From contig OX578134.1 of assembly GCA_951213105.1 (NCBI GenBank), positions 142,576,450-142,640,449 on the forward strand: a stretch of DNA of 64,000 nucleotides. Reading direction: 5' to 3'. Origin of the DNA: Amaurobius ferox. Lineage: Eukaryota > Arthropoda > Arachnida > Araneae > Amaurobiidae. A program made the translations under genes and the position numbers. This document shows, piece after piece, positions 31,925-44,759 of this stretch. The notes beneath the pieces were generated by a model. It was not told where the DNA came from. It made no database searches and saw only the letters and a program-made list of their open reading frames with translations. Numbering within the stretch: the first letter of the stretch is position 1; the number at the start of each line of letters is the position of its first letter.

Positions 31925-33090
31925 ATACTCCGACGAACTGCAACTTCTGAAAGTTAGTACATATCTTGCGAGGGCACGAAAAGCAGATTTAGTAGCTTTG
32001 GCTGATGAGTTAGGCCTTACTACGCCAGTAAATTCAAAGATTTCGCAATTATCGCAATTGGTACTCAGTTCTGAAACTTATAACGAGGAATTCACTAAAG
32101 TGGCTTTGAATTCGATTGCAGCTGAACGAGAAGATGAAGAAAAAATTGCTGAGCTCGAACGAGAATTAGAGGGGAAAAAATTGAAATTGAAGCGGAAAGC
32201 AAATGGAAATATGATGCCGAGGTAGACGGTACATGGGAAGCCAACGATTTACTTAAATTGACTAACCGTTTCGAAAAAAAACAGTGATATAAATGTTTAC
32301 TTAGATCGGTTTGAAAGGCAAATAAATGGAGTCGAAATACCGAAACCAGAGTGGGTTACTTATTTGTTGGGTTTACTTCCATTGAAGTTAGTTGTTGTTG
32401 TTGTTGTTGAGACCCAGACCGTCTGACCTATTAGAAAGGTATAAAGTAACTACGATTAGAGTTAGTGAATTTAATCACACGAGAGCCAAATGAGAAGTCT
32501 AATGACTATAATTATGTAAAAAATTTCTTACTAAAAAGGTTCAAACCAAATGCGGAACAATTCCGTCAAAATTTCATATCGCATTGGAAAGTCGATTTTG
32601 CGACGTGGACTGATTTTGCGTTTGACTTAAGAAATTACTTCGAAGAATGGATAGGGAGTTCAGAGGAATCCAATTACGACGATCTCAAAGAGTTTATGAT
32701 CGTAGATTAAATAAAACGAAAATTACCTAATGAGATATGTGAACATTTTATTGATTACCTTCCTAAGATAAAGCAAATTGATGCATTGTTAAATAAATTG
32801 GATGAATACGAAGCCGCACGATATCAGTACAAAAAACGCTTTAGTAAAGATTATGACAAAACTAAGATACGAGCATATATATATACGTGGTCATGAAAAA
32901 ACGTCGCCTTTATCAAGTGTCTCAATTGCAATGAAGTAGGTCATAAATCAATTGACTGTAAGAGAAAAAAAGAAGGAATCCGGTGTTTCAAATGTAAAAA
33001 TTTCGGGCATAAAGATAACGCCTGTGATCGAAAAGAAGTAAACAGAACTCTAGTTCGTAATACCCTTAATTTTTCGAGAAAAGTGTGAAA
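31925..33090 (+). pseudogene. Ty3/Gypsy gag with two CCHC zinc knuckles (decayed)
   Basis: An N-terminal frame reads LARARKADLVALADELGL and continues as an acidic/coiled helix-rich stretch (EREDEEKIAELERELEGKKL) to a stop at 32,225. A second piece has YLDRFERQINGVEIPKPEW and ITREPNEKSNDYNY, with NAEQFRQNFISHW, typical of arthropod Gypsy gag. Near 32,915-33,045 are two zinc knuckles, CLNCNEVGHKSIDC and CFKCKNFGHKDNAC, which bind the genomic RNA. Several stops and frame changes, and a 63-bp insertion at 32,392, show it is dead. Confidence 0.85.
32392..32454. mobile_element. 63-bp retroposon-like insertion in gag
   Basis: A (GTT)n tract is followed by GAGACCCAGACCGTCTGACC and TTAGAAAGGTATAAAGTAAC. 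It is flanked by ATTGAAGTTAG (32,381-32,391) and ATTAGAGTTAG (32,455-32,465), an 11-bp target-site duplication with two mismatches. It interrupts the gag frame, so it postdates the Gypsy insertion. Same family as 38,587 and 59,453. Confidence 0.72.
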
Positions 33091-33104
33091 AAGTGTTGAA
33101 ATAT

Positions 33105-33400
33105 CCGGAAAAAAGCAGATTCTTTAATTGATACTGGAAATGATGTTACAATGATAAAATGGAAGTTGTATGTAGAGATCGGATCACCACCTACATTTAT
33201 TGTTGACGATGTAAATCTAATCGCATTAGCGGAGACAAGATAGCTCCTCTAGGTTTTTTTCCGGCAGAAATAATTATTGATAAATGTGCAATTCTTACAA
33301 ATATCTATGTTCTGAAAAATGCGTGTGATCAAGTTATTATTGGTATTGATGTAATAAATAAACTTAATTCTTTTCTAACTGGAAATGGCATAGAAAATTT
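33105..33400 (+). pseudogene. Gypsy aspartic protease region (decayed)
   Basis: LIDTGNDVTMI (about 33,120) carries the catalytic DTG of a retropepsin, and AILTNIYVLKNACDQVIIGI fits the usual second half (VIIGID). Stops lie between the two pieces. Confidence 0.72.
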
Positions 33401-33789
33401 GGAAAGACGTGATATTCAAGTGGATTACGCAAGAATTGTTCATGAAATAGAAACACCGATTGATCAAAGTAGTAAAATAGCATGTGACAAATTGAGAGAA
33501 AGAAACGGAATCAACTTAAACATTCCGAATTCATTCTGCTTACGCACCAAATCTCCTAATGATGAATGCAGAAATATCTTCAATGGAAACTTAAGTAGCG
33601 GATTTTTCGAAAAGAAAGGGCTAATGAACTTGCAAGGGAAATGGATGAGTTTGTAAGTTTTTTTACAAAAATAGATGTAGAAAGTAATGTGGACTTAACC
33701 CATATTTTAAATGAAGCTCGAAAACAGGAGTTGATGGATATGGTAAAAGGGTATAGAAAACCCCAGAAAACTAAAAGCACTGAATAAAA

Positions 33790-35165
33790 AATGAACATTG
33801 TTTTAACTGACGAGGTACCTGTTAATCAGCCTTCAAATAGAATGCCGATCGCGGAACAAAAAGTAGTTGAAAGACAAATACCGGAATAGCTAGATAGTGG
33901 TATAATTAAGCCCAGTTGTTCAGATTACGCAGCTCCAGTAGTGTTATGTAAGAAAAAAGACGAATCCTTTAGATTATGCATTTATTATCGTAAACTAAAT
34001 AAAAAGATAGTTAAAGATCATTTTCCGTTGCCACTAATAGAAGACGCTTTAGATCGTTTAGAACATGCGAAAGTCACTTCACTTGATCTAAAGAACGGAT
34101 TTTTTCATGTAGACGTGTATAAGAAAAGTACCAAATATACAATTTTTGTTACGCATAAAGGACAATATGAATTTTTGAAAGTTTCTTTTGGCCTATCTAA
34201 TAGTCCGAGTGTGTTCCAAAGATATATCTATACAATATTCATAGATCTTTTGAGAGATAACACTCCAGTTATTTATATGGATGACATGATTATTCCATCA
34301 CGAAACGAAACAGAAGGAATAAAGAAACTGAGACGAGTTCTGCAAGTAGCAGCAGATTATGGACTAGAACTTAATTTAAAGAAATGTTAGTATTTAAAAC
34401 TAAAAATTGAATTTCTAGGTTATTTGATTGAGAATGAAACTATCCGACCCTCTCCAGCTAAATCTTTAGCCGTGAAAAAATTTCCTCATCCAACAACGAC
34501 GAAGCAAGTACAAAATTTTCTAGGATTATCAGGATATTTTAGAAAATTTATACCACAATATGCCAGAATAGCAAAACCGTTAAGCAATTTGCTTAGAAGT
34601 GAAACAGAATTTTGTTTCGGTACAGAACAGAAACAAGCTTTTAATTCGTTGAAAGAAATGTTATCTCAAAATCCAATTCTACACATTTTAAAACAAGGAT
34701 TGACATTAGAACTACGCACAGACGCAAGTATATAAGGATTTGGAGCAGCTCTTTTACAAAGGTATGAGGACGAAAAATTCTATCCGATTTATTTCATGAG
34801 CAAAAAAACAACGCCTCAACAGGAAAAATATTGTAGCTACGAGTTGGAAGTACTCGCAATAATCGAAGCTTTGAAAATGTTTAAGAATTACTTATTGGGT
34901 TCGAAATTCATAATTGTGACCGATTGTGAAGCATTAAAAAAACAATCGATAAGAAATATCTTACTCTAAAAGTCACAAGATGGGCATTATTACTGGAAGA
35001 ATTTGAGTATGAAGTTATTTATAGAAACGGTAAGCTGATGAAGCATGTAGATGCACTAAATCGCAATGCTGTTTTGATAGTTAATAGTTCTCACGGTGAA
35101 GTAATCGCGAAAATCTATTTCGCACAAGAAGATGAATACATAAAAATGATAAAAATATTTAATCG
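33790..35165 (+). pseudogene. Gypsy reverse transcriptase and RNase H (decayed)
   Basis: RT begins around LDSGIIKPSCSDYAAPVVLC (33,890), then FRLCIYYRKLNKK and SLDLKNGFFHVDV. FGLSNSPSVFQRYI and the catalytic IYMDDMIIPS (34,275) follow. A stop at 34,388 interrupts NLKKC-stop-YLKLKIEFLGYLIENE. The connection (NFLGLSGYFRKFIPQYARIA) and RNase H (LELRTDASI-stop-GFGAALLQ, then CSYELEVLAIIEALKMFKNY and IIVTDCEAL) are recognisable. It copies element RNA and degrades the RNA strand in live relatives. In-frame stops at 34,388, 34,733 and later make it non-functional. Confidence 0.9.
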
Positions 35166-35219
35166 CTAAAGAAAAAAAAGGATTACCTAATTAAAAATGA
35201 TGTTTTACACAAATATGTG

Positions 35220-36288
35220 AATATTTGAGATGGAATATAATAGATGGAAGAGAAGTGTTAGTAATATCTCAAGCGATGCAAACAAAAATGATCCAAGAAG
35301 TACACATAGAAGGTCATTTTGCCGCAGCAAAAACTGAAGACGTTTCAAAGCAAAGCCTTTATATTCCAAACGCAAGAAAGCAAATAGAAAGTGTTACGAC
35401 TAACTGTGTAAAGTGCATTATTTGTAATAAGAAGCGGGGGGAAGGCGAATAGCTCTTACACCCAATACCAAAGGAAAATGTCCCACTAAGCACCTACCAC
35501 ATATTTTTCGTAGGACCAATTCTGTCCATGAACAAACAATACAAACATATATTCACAGTGATAGATGCATTTACTAAATTTACATGCTTCTATCCAGTAA
35601 AATCTACAGCGTCACGAGGTGTAATTGAGAAGTTAAATTACATCAAAACGTATTCGGCAATCTCTCAAGAGTGATTTCAGACAAGGGAACAACTTTTACG
35701 TCGAGCGGTTTTGAAGATTATTGCCGCGAACAATCAATAGAACACGTAAAAATAACCACAGGAATACCAAGAGCGAATGGACAAATTGAACGAGTACACA
35801 GTACCATTATTCCCATGCTTTCAAAATTTTAATAGAAGATCTGTCAAAGTGGTTTAAATACGTAGCTGATGTTCAGCGCATTGTTAATAAAAAAGTACGA
35901 AGTATACACCTTTTGAATTAATAACGGGCGTAAAGATGAGAAAAAAAGAATACATGAAAATAGTAGAACTTCTTGAGGAAGAATATCTATACTGTATGGC
36001 AAAAAATGCAGAGAAAATGCGAGACGACGCCAAGAAATTGCAAAAAGAAAACGGTCAGCAATTCAACCGAGAAAGAAAAAAAGCGCAAATATATAGGATA
36101 GGCGATATGGTTGTGATCCAAAGAACCCAGTTTGGCACATGTCTGAAGCTACGACCAACATGTTTTGGGCATTATCGAGTTAGATCAGTAAAATCTAATG
36201 AACGTTATAATGTGGAGAAAATTGGCAGCCATGACGGATCCAATATAAAGTCAACTGCAGTTGATCACATAAAGTCGTGGTCCGGGTA
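35220..36288 (+). pseudogene. Gypsy integrase (decayed)
   Basis: An HHCC zinc finger (HIEGHFAAAKTEDV, then NCVKCIICNKK, 35,300-35,435) precedes the catalytic core. First Asp is in FTVIDAFTKFTCFYP (35,560), second in VISDKGTTFTSSGFEDY (35,675), and the glutamate in PRANGQIERVHSTI (35,770). A C-terminal basic domain (RIGDMVVIQRTQFG, with FGHYRVRSVKSNERYNVEKI, 36,095-36,210) ends at the stop near 36,288. Several stops and frame changes break the core. Confidence 0.87.
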
Positions 36289-36387
36289 GAAAAGACACCT
36301 ATTCAGACGTCATTTTTGTTCTTGTTTTTGTCCTCTTTTTTCTAATTTTAGGTTTCACAAAACGAAAAAATTGTTAGAATTCCCGAA

Positions 36388-37181
<794 letters not shown>

Positions 37182-37184
37182 CTT

Positions 37185-38570
37185 CGGGAAGTATAACATT
37201 CACATTTTATAAGGAGTATGATTATTCTGTGCATAAGTAGACTTCAAATTTGTATGAATTCCCAAATAAACTATTTTATATTTATAGAATTTCTCTTTTG
37301 TTAAATATTTATCCTTCTACAAATTGGAGCGTTTTGAACAAATTCTAATTAAGGAAATTAACTATTTTACTGCAGTAAAACTTAGTATTTGCAATTGTTT
37401 TTAATGAATTAGCAATTATTAAAACTCACATACATATTTTTTTTTTGTTAATATGATTTTCAGCAAGACTACGTACTCTTGTAATAACTGTTGTAATGTT
37501 GTGTTATATTTGATTTGTCAATTTCATTCTACATTTTACATATACTAAACTCAAAATTTTACATAGTCAAGACTAGAATTAATTAAATGCTATTAGTTTT
37601 AACGACTGTTAAACCAACAAATACCGACTCACTACGTGTTCTCCTAAAAGTGATATTTCTAGACTGACAACTGCAGTTACTAATTATAATGTTCGTAATT
37701 ATATATGAGGGTATTTATTAAACAGCAGTGCACTTCTGATTTTATTCTGATCACGTTTCTTGATTACTCTTTGTATGGGAGACCAAACTGAACAAATACG
37801 AAAATAGCTTTATTGGTTCATTAGGTAAATTGCAATATAATTAGGCATATTTTATTTTTCTACGAGCAATTTTTCATCCCGTTAATAAGTCAAACATACT
37901 ACAGTAATTAATTACATGTAATGAATGATAAAAGTTCTACTAGATGTAATTATAGTTTTCAATATAGTTTAGTGGATAATGCTATATCTCTAAATTTGTT
38001 CAACAAACGTATATGAAATATTAAAGGTGAATAAAAATGCGTTCTGTTTTATGCTATTTGAAGAAAAATCTTCCAAGAGAATTTATTCCATCAAAAGTAT
38101 AACCTGATATGTTCATTTAACTATATATCCAACTGCCGTAGATTAATATATTTAATTTATTAGGGTAATTGGTATTTTTGTGTCTTTATTGCACTTTCTC
38201 TATATATAGAGCATTTAGAGATTGGTTTGTATTAATAAATCTAAATAAGTCTATGCTATTTTGTGAGAAAGTGTGCTTGAGCCAATCCTAAAAATATAAC
38301 TTAATTCATAGACTTGAAATGCTTAATGAACATAGAAATAACTGAAATACTAATACATTTTAGTATCAATATAACATGCATTTAATATTTTATGAACTTA
38401 TGGTATTTGAACCAAATGCGTCTGTATTGTAAATCGAATCAACATTACCATCTCTAATTGTGTACATTTTCTAGTGTATTCCTCTCCAGTTGTGTAATGT
38501 CTCATTTCAACATTTTTCATGGATATAAAGAAGTTTTCATTGGATCATTGATAGAAAGAATTCATCTTAT
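37185..38570. other. Unassigned AT-rich DNA
   Basis: No gene, RNA or repeat copy recognised. Confidence 0.5.
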
Positions 38571-38571
38571 T

Positions 38572-38652
38572 GATAGAAAATCGTGTTGTTGTTGAAACCC
38601 AGACCGTCCGACCTACCAGAAAGGTGTAAGGTAACTGGATAGAAAATCGTGT
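38572..38652. mobile_element. 51-bp retroposon-like insertion with 15-bp target-site duplication
   Basis: GATAGAAAATCGTGT occurs exactly at 38,572-38,586 and 38,638-38,652. Between them are 51 bp: (TGT)n, GAAACCCAGACCGTCCGACC and TACCAGAAAGGTGTAAGGTA. Read on the other strand it ends in a (CAA)n tail. A 15-bp duplication plus a simple tail is the hallmark of target-primed reverse transcription. Confidence 0.85.
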
Positions 38653-38654
38653 GT

Positions 38655-39890
38655 AACATTTATGTTTATATCCAGCAGGATGGTCGGTGGGTAAGGGAGA
38701 TTGAGAAGATTGATTACAGTTGTCTCAGAATTTTATATTCATAATTTCATAGAATGGAAATTTTCCATTAATTTTGATTATTCACAAGTTCAGAAAATTG
38801 TAAAAGGATATTTAAAACAACAGCAACAAAATTTATCAAAAGTAAACAATTATTATTGATAATTAGAGATAAATGCGATAAAATGACGTGTATTAAAATA
38901 ACAAAATAAAATTTATTGCATTTAAACAAAGACCTGGATGTTATTCATAATTGCAGGTAAATGTTTTAAAATGTCATGTTAAACATAACGAATTTGATGC
39001 ATTTAGCTGAAGCAAACGATTATTAATCATAAATCCTAATGCATGTGGTAAAATGGTATAAATAAGAAAATATATGGTAAATGAATAATATTAATTTACC
39101 AAAAGTTACAGAATATTATTTTGGCAAATCTAAAGAAATGGTATAATTAAAATAAATATAATTTGTTACATGTTTAAATATGAATAAGAATATTATTCAT
39201 AACTGCTAGTAAATTTGATTACATGAATAAAATCAACAATATTGACATCAATTTATAAAAAATAAATGATCAGCATATATGGAGCAATTCCTATTTTTCC
39301 GGTCACCATAAAACTTGGCAAATTTGCAATACACAATAGTTTTTTTCTTGCCAATCTAGTTAATACATATTCGGTTAACACTTGTTTTAAAATAACGAAC
39401 TTTACCAAGAACTAAATCTTTCCAACATTGCTGATTGCTAGAATGAAGGAGTGCTACGATATTTGAAAACATACTATTCAGTGGAAAATACATATATATC
39501 ACTATAAATATTCATAGTTATTAAAATAAATAGATTTTAGTATTTTGCTTATAATGCATACTAGTATGAAATTCTTTAACCATTTGCACTATGGAGTTAC
39601 ATAAAAAAATAAAAGGTGAGATTAAATATTTGAGCAAATAATTTCATAATTAGAAATGTTTATCCCATTTTTCTCTTTTAAGCTAAAAGTTTATTATTTA
39701 TAAGCTTTATCTTATTGAGAAGGTCATACATGTTTTATTGTAAAAATTAATAACAATCCCGATATATGAGTTATAAACTCAAAATTTTAGAATTATTTAT
39801 GGCTAAACTTCACAAACTACTTTTTGGGGCTTTACGTGTTTTGAAGCTATTCACATACACATAATTACGTATTTTACACGCTGAGACGCA
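38655..39890. other. Unassigned AT-rich DNA
   Basis: No gene, RNA or repeat copy recognised. Confidence 0.5.
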
Positions 39891-39894
39891 TATA

Positions 39895-40130
39895 ACCCAG
39901 ATATAAAAAACTGTTAAACAATTAGCGCAAAAGGGAAATAATAAAAAAAATCCTTTTTAGTAATGTTACCGTTTAAACCGCATTAATCTCCTACTCTCGT
40001 AAAAGATCTCCTTTTTCCTTATCTATGATAACTCTTTTAGTAAGTAAAACCATTACTCTTTTGGAAATAGTAAATGAGCTTCGGGAGCTTCTTTCACTCA
40101 CTCTTTCCTAATAACATGTTTTTACATGCA
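39895..40130 (+). mobile_element. Dispersed repeat family G (copy 3, partial)
   Basis: It retains the 3' half only: GCATTAATCTCCTACTCTCG, GATAACTCTTTTAGTAAGTA and AAACCATTACTCTTTTGGAA, matching 1,690-2,190 and 5,690-6,195. Confidence 0.55.
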
Positions 40131-40311
40131 TAAAATTCTGATGTAAAAGCATTTAACATTTTTTAAAGAAATAACATTTTACAAAGCAGGCGTTTTTGAA
40201 TTAAGCAAAATATGTTAAATAATAAAATTATGATTAAAATACCATGTGATATTTAGTATACATAATGAGAGTATATAGTTATGTATTGGTAGTTTGTATT
40301 ATGTATTGGCA

Positions 40312-41765
40312 TTTTTAACACTTTACAACAAAGTTGAAAAGTGTTTATGACTTTGTTCATTCTGTCTGTCAGTCTGTCCTTTAGCACGATAACTGCCGTA
40401 AAAATGACTTAATCAAAATGAAATTTTAGTATGTTGTTCAGACGGTCTGTAGGACCTATGGGAATATAAATGAATAATATCACTCAATTAGTTTTGGATT
40501 GAACCCGGGTTGAAAAATGAAATATATTGAGCCCTATGGGACCTAATTTTTTAAACATTTTATAAGCGGATTTAAAATTCACAAATTGCTTCGAAAATTT
40601 TAGGTAATAGTCAAATTGTTCCATAAAATATATAAAAAAAATTCAGCGAAATATATTCAGTAGTTTTTTAAATAAAAATTAAAATAATAATTACACATCT
40701 TATATGAAACGATCACGTGACCATGATATGAAACGATCACATGACCCACTTCAAAATGATATATGGCATCCATCTTGTTTCAAAATCGTGATTTCTTAAA
40801 GTTCTTTTTAATTCATATTGAGTGTTGTATCCGTCCTAAAGCTACTTTATTTTTTCTTAAATTATGTGCATCTACATACTAAAACAACACAATGACAATA
40901 TTTCTGAGTTTAAATGCTCATTCAAATTTGATTATTTCTACAACTAAGCCTATTTTTCACCTATGTAAAATGTAAACAGCAAAATATGTAGAATGAGTTG
41001 TATATATTAGAATTACTGTATTTCTTTAACACAAAATAATTCAGTCCATGGAGTCTGCATGGCTGATATGAATGAAATATTAATTGATTTTATAAACAGA
41101 AGAACAATGTTTTTCGATGAAGTTTTAAGCATAGAGTTTATATTATTATAGTATTATAAAATATTATATAATATAAAATTAAATTATATATTATATATTA
41201 TATATATATTATAAATATATTTTATATATATTATATATTATATATATATTATAAATTATATATATATAATTAAAAAATATATATTTAAAAATATTATATA
41301 ATTATTATAGTATTATAAAAAAATTAATATAGTATTGTGATGAATGAAATGAATGGGAGAAAGTTATGAATGAAATCCTGCTTTTATAGAGAGATCCAGG
41401 CGTGTTATTTTTTCTATGACGTCATTCGAATTTATTTCAGTTGTTTTCGATGAAGTTTTCAAATATAATAAATTATCGTAGTGTTATGATAGTTTTAAAA
41501 ATATTACCGTGGAATGTATTGCATTTTAGAGATATATAAACCAGGTAATTTGTATTTCAATGCCGTCATTTGAATGAAGTTCATTTTTTTCAATGAAGGT
41601 TTAAGTTTTCAAATATAATAAATCAATGTAGTATTGTGATAAGTTTTAAAATATTACAGAGGAATGTATTGCATTTTCGACTTTTTTAAATAAAATTGCA
41701 TTGAAGTTGGAAAGTGTTGCATAATCATTGCTTTAAGCATGATTGACCTTTCATGTTATTTCATG
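40312..41765 (+). mobile_element. Dispersed family B, copy 2
   Basis: The counterpart of 26,757-28,074 in the opposite orientation, 12-13 kb away. It begins AACACTTTACAACAAAGTTG and ends TGCATTGAAGTTGGAAAGTG, then TTGCTTTAAGCATGATTGAC. A stretch of nearly pure A/T (about 41,145-41,330) is expanded relative to copy 1. Confidence 0.8.
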
Positions 41766-42046
41766 ATTTTAATTTATTTAAAACACCGTTAATATATATT
41801 CAATAATATATGAGAACATTTTAATATACTAGTATACTAGATACATCATGCAAAGCTCACCAGTAAAAAATAATTTAGTTTTGATAACTCGGTAACTAAT
41901 TTTTTCTAACGTGGGCTTTTCACTTGTTTTTTGAAAGAAATATCTTATTGGCTATAGTTATTTTATCAGCAGCTTCCCTATAACAGTATTATGAACCAAT
42001 ATCTTTAAAAAATACTGTTTATAATTTATATTAATTCGTCTTGCAT

Positions 42047-42291
42047 TATTGTATAGTTGTTGTTGTTGTCGTGCCCCTAACATTACATTTAAGGAAGAAT
42101 GTGTGCACTGCTTCTGTTTAGTCTAATGACCCGGGCACCCGAAGGTAGAAGACTGACTTCTGCCCCAAATAAGATAATACAACATCCATGCCCGCAGGCG
42201 GGACTCGAACCCGCAATCTGGCAGCCGAGCCGTCACGAAGAAACGCCTGCCTCTTTGACCGCTCGGCCATCATATCTGCTATTGCATAGTT
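42047..42291 (-). mobile_element. tRNA-derived SINE, 221 bp, with 12-bp target-site duplication
   Basis: The minus strand starts with a tRNA-like head: A box TGGCCGAGCGG, a type II-like arm (GACGGCTCGGCTGCC), and a perfect B box GGTTCGAGTCC within GCGGGTTCGAGTCCCGC. A tRNA-unrelated body follows (GGGGCAGAAGTCAGTC, GGTGCCCGGGTCATTAG) and it ends in a (CAA)n tail (plus: GTTGTTGTTGTTG). TATTGTATAGTT (42,047-42,058) and TATTGCATAGTT (42,280-42,291) are the duplication, one mismatch. The intact internal pol III promoter and good duplication suggest a fairly young copy. Frames on both strands here are not genes. Confidence 0.88.
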
Positions 42292-42299
42292 AAAACTGT

Positions 42300-44350
42300 G
42301 AAATATGTAATTTAATAATATAGATCTTCTAATGTTGATCGCCACAGATTGGACAGTTGATTGGGCATTGGGCACCCAGACATATTATGCAGCTTCTGAA
42401 ATGTGATACTCGTATATCAGACATTTTATAAAAACGCTGTACTAAAACAACATAAAGCCAGTGAAATGGATAAAATTATTGACATTGCAGGAGAAAAAAT
42501 ATGATAAATGAAATAGATGATATTGCAATGTTAAGTGTTTAAAATATCTTAATGATAAATAAAAATAGTTTTTAAAAAAATAAGAAAGGTACACTTTAAA
42601 TACAAACTGATATTACATAAAAATATAAAATAAATGTTATATTTTGGGGGGCAATAAAATTTCAACAAAACCTAAAGTTGTAATAAGAAAATATGACAAG
42701 AATAAAATATGTTAACACCTAGTATAAGGATATTATCACACCTCTTCTAAATGTTGCCATTGTGCGGCCTAATTGTAGCGTCATTTTCAATGGCCCTAAT
42801 TGTGGCCTGAATTTTCTCATTACGCTAAAGCTGTATTTCTTGCATAATATATGTTTAAATTCACTGGATGAAGTTAACTCAAAATAGATTACGACATAGG
42901 TAGTTTCTTTTATTTTTTGTTATAGCCCTTATTTAGATCTCTTTAACACCCAGGTATATTACAGTAGTTTGCACGAATGATTTCTGAAGTTTCTTGATTA
43001 ACTTAATCTATTTAGTCTCTGAAAAAGATGACTTCCTCATATTAAGACTTATACGTCATTGTTTTGCAGCCTTATTCACATGTATTTTAAAAATAGTTTC
43101 AGTGCATTTTTTTCAGTTATTAAGATTTTAAGCTTGCTCGATTTTATCAAGCTTCATCGATTTTCTTAAGCTTTTCATAAACTTCCTAAATATGTTGTTT
43201 TTGTATTTATCTTATCATAGCTTAGCCATATTAATAGTTTAGCTACATTAATATTAACAATTTGTGTTTTGAATCGTTAAGTTGTTTATACATTTATCTC
43301 CTTAATAAGACATTGCATTTTTCAAGTTAAGTTATTTTTTGCAACAATTTGCCATAATTCATTTACATTTTGCGAAATTAACAAATACATTTTTTTTTAG
43401 AAATTGAGATAACTTTAAAATCAACTTCCAAACAACTTGCAATAAAGATGAAGTTTTATTTGCCCAGCAATACTCAGAATGTATTTTATATACTTTATGG
43501 TGTTTGTACACATGTCTCCATAGTTTTAACTTGTTATTTTCTAGTTTTTATTTGGTAATGATTTTATCAAAATTTTCTTATACGTCGTGAACATAGTAAA
43601 TATAATTTTCAAAGAAATTGAAATATTTTAAAGTCAAGTTGTAAAAGAGAGAGTGTATAAAGGTACAATCTTTCTGTTCTGAAATTGAAAACATTTTAAA
43701 TGCATTAATAATGTATCAGTAATTAGCTTATTTTTGAACATTAAGAATACAAATGGCATGATCAGAAATGAACAGTGAACAACAAACGTCTAACAAACGA
43801 CGTGAACAATATGAATACAGACGTCTGTGAAAGTCAACTGGAGTCAGCCATTCCGAATATTTAGAACATAATGCTACATCTTACTACTCCTTAACCATGT
43901 ACTACACGAAATTTCTTTAGTTCAGAAAAGAAGATAAAAATAAGATTTCTATACTTTTACTTTTTCATCTAATTTTAACGAGCATTTAACAGAATAAAAA
44001 TTCCATTAGATATATCGATCAAAAAAGGAAAATTCAATTTGTGGATTGATGTAATTTAGTATTTAAGCATTATTTTTCATCCTCCAGAGTTAGAAATTGA
44101 ACAGTGGAGGATTAGAAATAAAACTTGAATTTTTCTGTGAAGCATTTCATTTAAAATTTGGAGCACAAAAATTTAGAAAATTCTGTAGTATAATTGCATT
44201 CTTTGAATTACTTTTCTTTAGATTTTGTGTTATGAAATAATTTTGAAACATTACTTTGGATAATCTGTGTCATATTTTAGTAATTCAAATTATCAAAGTA
44301 ATATCTTAATGTACATTCTCCTCCAGCATACAATATTTAGAGAGCTACGA
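42300..44350. other. Unassigned AT-rich DNA
   Basis: No repeat copy is recognised. It may be flanking or intron sequence of the candidate exon at 44,376-44,750, but nothing shows that directly. Confidence 0.45.
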
Positions 44351-44375
44351 TTTTTTATTAAAGATATATATTGCA

Positions 44376-44750
44376 TTACAGCTTAAAACCTCGTCGAAAA
44401 GAGTCTGTCCAAGGAACCATCTTTTGTCCACTGTTTATGGCATAATAAGAAGCAAATACGTTCCAAGCTGTCGTAAGCTGTTGAACAATTTGCACGGTGA
44501 TGGAACCAATTTGGATGACATTCAACGATAATAAGTGCTCAGGAATAACACAAGATATTAATATATTGTCTCTTATTGCGTCGTGATTCATTAATACCCA
44601 ATACTCTTCGACTGCAGTTCCATTATTTAAATGATGGATAGATTCTTGTGATAAGCAATAGCAGAACTTTTTAAGCTGTGGACATCCACTAAGAAGTATG
44701 CACAGGATCGGCCTTGTGGAGGTAACACTACGCATTTTGACAAACATCAT
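44376..44750 (-). CDS. Candidate terminal exon of an unidentified host gene
   Basis: This is the longest non-repeat open frame with gene-like composition. It ends in TAA at 44,378-44,376, and AATAAA lies about 20 bp downstream (44,359-44,354 on the minus strand). Just upstream, ACTTTTATCTCAG at about 44,751 looks like a splice acceptor, so the exon would begin there and earlier exons would lie at higher coordinates. Residues include LCILLSGCPQLKKFCYCLSQ, resembling a leucine-rich-repeat unit (L..L...C..L), and a C-terminus SGQKMVPWTDSFRRGFKL. Family not identified; an LRR or F-box-like protein is only a guess. The frame lies outside every repeat family found here. Confidence 0.42.
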   Translation of the reverse strand: MMFVKMRSVTSTRPILCILLSGCPQLKKFCYCLSQESIHHLNNGTAVEEYWVLMNHDAIRDNILISCVIPEHLLSLNVIQIGSITVQIVQQLTTAWNVFASYYAINSGQKMVPWTDSFRRGFKL

Positions 44751-44759
44751 TCTGAGATA

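Noticed and set aside
42099..42375. ORFs on both strands, and a possible functional tRNA
   Set aside because: The block is a SINE with target-site duplication; the head lacks a proper tRNA acceptor stem and continues into the SINE body.
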